A model generated the notes under the pieces. It worked only from the letters and a program-made list of their open reading frames with translations. It did no database searches and was not told the DNA's origin. Of a DNA stretch of 10,238 nucleotides, positions 6,520 to 10,238 are shown piece by piece (position 1 is the first letter of the stretch; every line of letters begins with the position of its first letter). The translations under genes and the position numbers were made by a program. Source of the stretch: an uncultured Pseudomonadota bacterium (GTDB lineage Bacteria; Myxococcota_A; UBA796; UBA9615); contig CALCXL010000807.1 of NCBI GenBank assembly GCA_937907595.1, positions 1-10,238 on the forward strand. The letters run 5' to 3'.

Positions 6520-7359
6520 GGGCGGGATCGGCAGATCGCAGACCAGGGGCTTGCCGGTGACCGGGTGCTTCAGCTCCAGGCGCGCCGCTTGCAGGCGCAG
6601 CCCCCCGGCTTCCGCCCCGCCGTAGAGGCGGTCGCCCACCACCGGGTGCCCCACCGCCGCCGCCTGCAGACGGATCTGGTGGGTCCGGCCGGTGTCCAGC
6701 TCCACACGGACCAGGGTGTCTTCGCCCCAGGGGCGCAGCGCCATCCAGCGCGACCGCATGCTCTGGCCTCCCCGACCGGGGGGCGCGGCGACCCGACGAC
6801 CGGCCCGCTGCACCTGATCGTGCTCCCAGATCCCCTGCCCTTCCAGCCGGCCCAGCAGGACCGCGCGGTAGGTGCGACGGGCCCGACGGTCCTGGAAGGC
6901 GCGCGCCAGGCCCTGGTTGGCGGCCTTGTGCACCGCCACCACCAGCAGCCCCTGCGCCTCCCGATCCAGGCGGTGGTGCAGGGCGACGTAGGCGAAGCCC
7001 TGGTCCTTGATCCAGCCCTCCACAGACCCGTGCACGGTCTGGCGGGTGGCGGAGACGGGCACGCCGGGGGGCTTGTCCACGAGGACCACGTGGCGATCGC
7101 GGTACACCAGCACGGGCGGACTGGCGGCGATCTGCTCCTTGCCGCGGGCGGCGGCCTCCTCGGCGTCGGGCTCGACCTCCAGGCGGGCGCCGGGGCCGAC
7201 GGAGCGTGAGGCCGAGCGACAGCGGGTCCCGTCGACGTAGACCCCGCCGGCATCGATGGCGCGGCGAGCGGCCCCGCGGGAGGCTCCCCAAGCCTCCGCC
7301 AGGGCGCGATCCAGCCGATCGGGGGCGGCGTCGGCCGGCAGAATCCAGCTCAGGGACAT
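6430..7359 (-). CDS. RluA-family RNA pseudouridine synthase
   Basis: This 309-residue cytoplasmic enzyme converts specific uridines of rRNA or tRNA to pseudouridine. The N-terminal part (about 14-64) is an S4-like RNA-binding domain (RLDRALAEAWG, AIDAGGVYVDG). The catalytic domain starts around VVLVDKPPGVPV (91-102). HRLD (129-132) holds catalytic D132, but the usual T-S-G after it reads A-Q-G. The strongly conserved GRTHQIRLQAAAVGHPVVGDRLYGG spans 224-248. The domain ends by about residue 280, and residues 281-309 are an acidic, Gly/Pro-rich tail lying antisense to the end of pilD. ATG 7359 is supported by GGGAGG (- strand, 7369-7374) 9 nt upstream. The target uridine is not deducible, so RluA, RluC or RluD cannot be chosen. 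Confidence 0.93.
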   Translation of the reverse strand: MSLSWILPADAAPDRLDRALAEAWGASRGAARRAIDAGGVYVDGTRCRSASRSVGPGARLEVEPDAEEAAARGKEQIAASPPVLVYRDRHVVLVDKPPGVPVSATRQTVHGSVEGWIKDQGFAYVALHHRLDREAQGLLVVAVHKAANQGLARAFQDRRARRTYRAVLLGRLEGQGIWEHDQVQRAGRRVAAPPGRGGQSMRSRWMALRPWGEDTLVRVELDTGRTHQIRLQAAAVGHPVVGDRLYGGAEAGGLRLQAARLELKHPVTGKPLVCDLPIPPSWGGHDEPPQDVAPDPGDQGGAAEEGAEG

Positions 7360-7382
7360 GGTTGTGGGCCTCCCGGGACCCG

Positions 7383-7394
7383 CGAAGCGCTTCG
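7383..7394. promoter_or_regulatory. Perfect 12-bp palindrome CGAAGCGCTTCG, possible operator
   Basis: The site is fully symmetric and sits between the two divergent starts, 24 bp from the - strand ATG and 19 bp from the pilT ATG. It lies just upstream of the candidate pilT -10 box, where a bound dimeric regulator could affect both promoters. No known regulator site is matched, so the role is inferred. Confidence 0.35.
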
Positions 7395-7400
7395 ACTCAC

Positions 7401-7406
7401 TATGAT
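7401..7406 (+). promoter_or_regulatory. Candidate -10 box TATGAT for a leaderless pilT transcript
   Basis: TATGAT matches the -10 consensus TATAAT at five of six bases. The expected start point, 7 nt after the box, is base 7413, the A of the pilT ATG. No Shine-Dalgarno sequence precedes that ATG, which fits a leaderless mRNA. No convincing -35 is seen 17 bp upstream. Confidence 0.45.
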
Positions 7407-7412
7407 CCGCCG

Positions 7413-8504
7413 ATGCACATCCACGAACTGCTGATGTACGCCGTCAAGCAGGGGGCGTCCGACCTCCACATCTCTGCGGGGGAGGTCCCGTCCCTGCGAA
7501 TCCACGGGGAGATCCAGCGCATCAACGCGCCCCCCATCAGCGGGGACGACTGCAAGCGGCTGCTCTTCTCCGTCATGAACGAGCGGCAGAAGTCGAACTT
7601 CGAGGAGCATCTGGAGTCGGACTTCTCCATCGGCATCGAGAATGTCGCCCGATTCCGCGTGAACCTCTTCTACCAGGGCCGCGGCATCGCCGGCGTGTTC
7701 CGCATGATCCCCAGCGAGATCATCCCCCTGGAGAAGCTGAACCTGCCCAAGGTCGTGCACTCGGTGGCCGAGTACAAGCGCGGGCTGGTGCTGGTGACGG
7801 GGCCGACGGGCTCGGGCAAGTCGACCACGCTGGCCGCGATCCTCGACCACATCAACCTGACCCGCAGAGAGCACATCCTCACCATCGAGGACCCGGTCGA
7901 GTTCGTGCACACGCCCAAGAAGTGCATCATCAACCAGCGTGAGCTGCACGCTCACACCAAGTCCTTCAACAACGCGCTGAAGGCGGCGCTGCGTGAGGAC
8001 CCCGACGTCATCCTGGTGGGCGAGATGCGGGACCTGGAGACCATCCAGCTCGCGCTGACGGCGGCGGAGACCGGCCACCTGGTGTTCGGGACCCTGCACA
8101 CCAAGGGTGCCAAGGACACCATCGACCGGATCATCGACGTGTTCCCCTCCGAGCAGCAGGCGCAGGTGCGCACGATGCTGTCGGGCTCCCTGCAGGCCGT
8201 GATCTCCCAGACGCTGCTCAAGAAGGCGCAGGGCAAGGGACGCGTGGCCGCCTGCGAGATCATGTTGGTGAGCTACGGCATCCGGAACCTGATCCGGGAG
8301 AACAAGATCTTCCAGATCCCCTCGCTGATGCAGGCCTCGGCCGCGTCGGGCAACCAGACCCTGGACGCGGCGCTCATGGAGCTGGCGCGCTCAGGCGAGA
8401 TCACGCGGCAGGCGGCGATCGAGGCCTCGGGCGATCCGGAGATGTTCGCCAGCGAGGACGAGAAGCTGGCCCAGCAGGGCGCGGGGCGACGTCCGCGGCG
8501 ATGA
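7413..8504 (+). CDS. pilT: Type IV pilus retraction ATPase PilT
   Basis: This 363-residue hexameric cytoplasmic ATPase depolymerises the pilus for twitching motility and DNA uptake. The N-terminal domain starts HELLMYAVKQGASDLHIS. The motor domain has Walker A GPTGSGKST with K136, an Asp box TIEDPVEF, Walker B VILVGEMRD with E204 and the His box GHLVFGTLHT with H222 and H229. From memory these positions equal those of Pseudomonas aeruginosa PilT, so the alignment looks gap-free to there. The retraction motif AIRNLIRE appears as GIRNLIRE (289-296), which marks PilT and not PilB or GspE. About 20 extra residues end in a basic GAGRRPRR tail. The start is ATG 7413; an in-frame upstream extension would run antisense through the divergent gene. 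The stop overlaps thiS (ATGA). Confidence 0.97.
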   Translation: MHIHELLMYAVKQGASDLHISAGEVPSLRIHGEIQRINAPPISGDDCKRLLFSVMNERQKSNFEEHLESDFSIGIENVARFRVNLFYQGRGIAGVFRMIPSEIIPLEKLNLPKVVHSVAEYKRGLVLVTGPTGSGKSTTLAAILDHINLTRREHILTIEDPVEFVHTPKKCIINQRELHAHTKSFNNALKAALREDPDVILVGEMRDLETIQLALTAAETGHLVFGTLHTKGAKDTIDRIIDVFPSEQQAQVRTMLSGSLQAVISQTLLKKAQGKGRVAACEIMLVSYGIRNLIRENKIFQIPSLMQASAASGNQTLDAALMELARSGEITRQAAIEASGDPEMFASEDEKLAQQGAGRRPRR

Positions 8505-8707
8505 CCATCACCCTCAACGGCGAGGCCCGCGACCTGCCGACGCCCACCACCGTCTCCGACCTGCTGCGCTCCCTCGACCGGGACCCAGAGACTCCCGGGG
8601 TCGCCGTGGCGGTCAACCTGGAGGTCGTGCCGCCCCAGCAGTGGTCCGGCACCGCGCTGCAGGACGGCGACCGGGTGGACGTGGTCGTCGCCGTGGGCGG
8701 GGGCTGA
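8501..8707 (+). CDS. thiS: ThiS, sulfur carrier protein of thiamine biosynthesis
   Basis: This 68-residue ubiquitin-like protein carries sulfur as a C-terminal thiocarboxylate to the thiazole synthase ThiG. The start MTITLNGEARDLP, the helix TVSDLLRSL and the segment VAVAVNLEVVPPQQW are typical of ThiS. LQDGDRVDVVVAVGGG ends in the exposed di-glycine needed for adenylation; a VGGG end is normal for the family. The ATG overlaps the pilT stop by 4 bp and only a weak G-rich site lies ahead of it, so translation is probably coupled to pilT. The activating enzyme ThiF/MoeB is not in the window. ThiG follows after 30 bp. Confidence 0.93.
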   Translation: MTITLNGEARDLPTPTTVSDLLRSLDRDPETPGVAVAVNLEVVPPQQWSGTALQDGDRVDVVVAVGGG

Positions 8708-8727
8708 GTCGGTGCAGCGCGTGCGAC

Positions 8728-8733
8728 GGGAGG
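8728..8733 (+). promoter_or_regulatory. Ribosome binding site GGGAGG of thiG
   Basis: GGGAGG is 4 nt before ATG 8738. The spacing is short, but no other in-frame start lies between the thiS stop and this ATG, so it fixes the thiG start. The rest of the 30-bp thiS-thiG gap holds nothing recognisable. Confidence 0.65.
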
Positions 8734-8737
8734 CCCC

Positions 8738-9514
8738 ATGAGCTGGCGCATCGGTGATCTGGAGCTCCGCTCCCGGCTGATCGTGGGCACCGGCAAGTAC
8801 CCGGACTTCGCGGCCATGAACGCCGCGCTGGAAGCGTCGGGAGCCGATCTGGTCACGGTGGCGATCCGTCGACTGCAGCTCCAGGGGGCCGGGGCGGGGC
8901 TGCTGGAGCACCTGGACCGCGCGCGCTACCACTTGCTGCCGAACACGGCGGGCTGCTTCACGGCGGAGGACGCGGTCCTCACCGCACGGCTCGCCCGGGC
9001 GGCCCTGGGCACCAACCTGGTCAAGCTGGAGGTCATCGGCGACCCGCGCACCCTGTTCCCGGACGCGGAGGAGACGCTGCGCGCCGCCCGCATCCTGGTG
9101 GACGACGGCTTCGTGGTGCTGCCCTACATCACCGACGACCCGGTGGTCTGCCGGAAGCTGGCCGAGGCGGGCTGCGCGGCGGTGATGCCCCTGGCCTCCC
9201 CCATCGGCTCCGGGCAGGGCATCCGCAACCCCACCAACCTGCGCATCATCCGGGACACCGTGGACGTGCCCGTGATCGTGGACGCCGGGGTGGGCACCGC
9301 CTCGGACGCAGCCCTGGCCATGGAGTTGGGCTGCGATGGGGTGTTGATGAACACGGCCATCGCCGGCGCCGACGACCCGGTGCGCATGGCCCGCGCCATG
9401 CGGTTGGGCGTGGAAGCGGGGCGCCTGGCCTTCGAGGCGGGGCGGATCCCGGTGCGCGAGTTCGCCCGCGCCTCCTCCCCCACCGACGGTGTGGTCACCT
9501 TCGCGGGCGAATGA
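8738..9514 (+). CDS. thiG: ThiG, thiazole synthase
   Basis: This 258-residue TIM-barrel enzyme condenses 1-deoxy-D-xylulose 5-phosphate, dehydroglycine and sulfur from ThiS thiocarboxylate into the thiazole phosphate of thiamine. Conserved blocks run the full length: SRLIVGTGKY (12-21), VTVAIRR, LLPNTAGCFTAEDAV, NLVKLEVIGDP with the Schiff-base lysine K96, VVLPYITDDPVV, AVMPLASPIGSGQGIRNPTNL, VIVDAGVGTASDAALAMELG and DGVLMNTAIAGADDPV. Length and lysine position match well-studied ThiG proteins. Dehydroglycine comes from ThiO in aerobes or ThiH in anaerobes; neither lies in this window, so the oxygen lifestyle cannot be read from this cluster. The stop overlaps the next gene by 4 bp (ATGA). 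Confidence 0.97.
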   Translation: MSWRIGDLELRSRLIVGTGKYPDFAAMNAALEASGADLVTVAIRRLQLQGAGAGLLEHLDRARYHLLPNTAGCFTAEDAVLTARLARAALGTNLVKLEVIGDPRTLFPDAEETLRAARILVDDGFVVLPYITDDPVVCRKLAEAGCAAVMPLASPIGSGQGIRNPTNLRIIRDTVDVPVIVDAGVGTASDAALAMELGCDGVLMNTAIAGADDPVRMARAMRLGVEAGRLAFEAGRIPVREFARASSPTDGVVTFAGE

Positions 9515-10122
9515 GCCAGCGGTCCAGGCCTACCCCCGTGATCCGGCTCCTGGCGATCACCGATCGCGTCGTCGCTCCCGAACCGGCGGCGCAGGCCCGT
9601 CGCCTCGCGGCGCGGCTCGGGCCCAGGCTGGCGGTCCTCCTGCGCGACCGCGACCTGCCCGCCCCGCAGCGCTCCGCCTTGGCCCACGACCTCCTGGGGG
9701 CCCTGGCCGGCACGGGCGCGCGCCTTCTGATCAGCGACGATCTCGCCCTGGCCAGGAGCCTGGGCCTGGGGGTGCAGCTCTCCGAGGGCGGTCCGAGCCT
9801 CGACCAGGCCCGCGCGGCGCTGCCCGGAGGCTGGATCGGCGTCTCCCGCCACGACGCCGAGGGCCTGCGCGCCGCCTCCCGGGCCGATCACGCCACGCTG
9901 TCGCCGGTGCGCTCGAGCCCTGGCAAGGGCGAGCCCCTGGGGTGGGCTGCGTTCGCCCGGGCCCTCCCGGATGCCCTGCCGGTGCTCGCGTTGGGGGGAC
10001 TGGGACCGGGAGACGCGGAGGACGCGGCGGCAGCGGGGGCCTCGGGGATCGCGGCGATCCGGGCGGCCTGGCAGGAACCGGCGGAGGACTGGGCCGAGGC
10101 CCTCAGCGCGTGGAGGTGGTGA
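9511..10122 (+). CDS. thiE: ThiE/TenI-superfamily protein, probable thiamine phosphate synthase (divergent)
   Basis: This 203-residue TIM-barrel protein shows ThiE/TenI signatures in order: LLAITDR (13-19), VLLRDRDL (42-49) for the usual QLREKD, RLLISDD (71-77) for LLINDR, GVQLSEGG (87-94) for GVHLGQED, IGVSRH (109-114), LSPVRSSPGKGEPLG (130-144) for the GPVFPTxTK loop, and LALGGL plus GASGIAAI for the phosphate-binding end. ThiE joins the thiazole phosphate to HMP-PP; TenI aromatises the thiazole tautomer. Here the asparagine before the first metal-binding aspartate is S75, and the GQED acidic position reads SEGG, so activity is less certain than in canonical ThiE. Its place after thiG supports a thiamine role. 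ATG 9511 overlaps the thiG stop; GTG 9538 is an alternative start. Confidence 0.75.
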   Translation: MSQRSRPTPVIRLLAITDRVVAPEPAAQARRLAARLGPRLAVLLRDRDLPAPQRSALAHDLLGALAGTGARLLISDDLALARSLGLGVQLSEGGPSLDQARAALPGGWIGVSRHDAEGLRAASRADHATLSPVRSSPGKGEPLGWAAFARALPDALPVLALGGLGPGDAEDAAAAGASGIAAIRAAWQEPAEDWAEALSAWRW

Positions 10123-10238
10123 GCAGGGCCACCCGGATGGACGTTGCCAGGGCCGCGTCCTCCTCCTGCCCCAGCCGCAGCGCCTTCCGGTAGGCCTGAT
10201 CCGCGTCGGCGCCGCGCCCGTTGCGCAGGTAGAGCAGG
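10103..10238 (-). CDS. C-terminal end of a probable TPR-repeat protein (5' end outside the window)
   Basis: Read on the - strand from base 10237, 44 codons run open to a TGA at 10105-10103. The peptide begins LLYLRNGRGADADQAYRKAL, with the small-residue and aromatic spacing of a tetratricopeptide repeat helix pair, and ends in a short tail RVALLTTSTR. Codon use is GC3-rich like its neighbours. The + strand past thiE has no comparable continuation. It converges on thiE and overlaps its last 20 bp. The fragment is too short to assign a function, and the TPR call is tentative. Confidence 0.6.
   Translation of the reverse strand, partial: LLYLRNGRGADADQAYRKALRLGQEEDAALATSIRVALLTTSTR

Larger units (their letters stand above)
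7360..7412. promoter_or_regulatory. Divergent intergenic region between the pseudouridine synthase and pilT
   Basis: This 53-bp spacer is the only real intergenic region in the window and must drive both outward genes. It holds the ribosome binding site of the - strand gene (GGGAGG, 7369-7374), the palindrome TCCCGGGA (7371-7378) overlapping that site, a 12-bp palindrome at 7383-7394 and TATGAT at 7401-7406. It is far too short for a TPP riboswitch. Confidence 0.7.

Noticed and set aside
6565..7209. A 214-codon plus-strand frame opposite the pseudouridine synthase
   Set aside because: The minus-strand gene has S4-like and RluA-type motifs in order and a good ribosome binding site. The plus-strand frame is rich in His, Gln and Gly without motifs.
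7206..7412. A 69-codon N-terminal extension of pilT from an upstream in-frame ATG
   Set aside because: It would run antisense through the start of the pseudouridine synthase and the promoter spacer, and it encodes basic low-complexity residues. PilT numbering from ATG 7413 matches the known family exactly.
7360..7412. Possible TPP riboswitch controlling the downstream thi genes
   Set aside because: The spacer is only 53 bp and has no recognisable conserved THI-box core; a TPP riboswitch needs about twice that length.
8690..8707. ThiS ending in three glycines instead of two
   Set aside because: A VGGG C-terminus is common in ThiS (for example in Bacillus subtilis, from memory) and still exposes the required terminal Gly-Gly.

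Overview
This is a compact, high-GC stretch (roughly 70% GC by eye) from a Gram-negative-type bacterium. Almost every base is coding. Many genes overlap by a few bases (GTGA, ATGA or TGATG junctions), and the longest gap without a gene is 53 bp. A PilT retraction ATPase, a type IV prepilin peptidase and nucleotide-sugar genes point to a diderm that makes type IV pili and decorated surface polysaccharide. A Myxococcota or other 'deltaproteobacterial' lineage would fit. That placement is an impression from gene style and not a demonstrated assignment.

Region 1 (1-2206) is a nucleotide-sugar modification cassette on the + strand. It holds the C-terminal half of an extended-SDR sugar epimerase/dehydratase (cut by the window edge), a DegT/DnrJ/EryC1 PLP aminotransferase and a left-handed beta-helix acyltransferase. 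Oxidoreductase/dehydratase, aminotransferase and acyltransferase are the three activities usually needed to make an N-acylated amino sugar. Region 2 (2199-4554) follows with no break. It holds an ABC-2 type ATPase, its six-helix permease and a small membrane protein of unknown function with a TPR-like middle. Region 3 (4568-6519) holds a second, different DegT-family sugar aminotransferase and the prepilin peptidase. All eight genes run on the + strand with minimal gaps and may form one long transcript.

Region 4 (6430-7359, - strand) is an RluA-family pseudouridine synthase. It converges on the prepilin peptidase gene and its last 90 bp lie antisense to it. A 53-bp divergent spacer (7360-7412) separates it from region 5. 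The spacer holds a 12-bp perfect palindrome and a TATGAT box placed so that transcription would start at the pilT ATG.

Region 5 (7413-10122, + strand) runs pilT-thiS-thiG-thiE. The pilus retraction ATPase overlaps the thiamine sulfur carrier by 4 bp, and thiG overlaps the ThiE/TenI-like gene by 4 bp, so a pilus motor gene and thiazole-branch genes appear co-transcribed. At the right edge, the C-terminal end of a probable TPR protein on the - strand converges on thiE and overlaps it by 20 bp.

I found no RNA genes, CRISPR arrays, insertion sequences or phage genes, and no clearly new defence or mobile system. The points most worth a second look are the pilT-thi coupling without room for a TPP riboswitch, the unassigned TPR-like membrane protein after the ABC transporter, the long antisense overlap that exactly matches an extra tail on the pseudouridine synthase, and the divergent active-site motifs of the ThiE/TenI protein.
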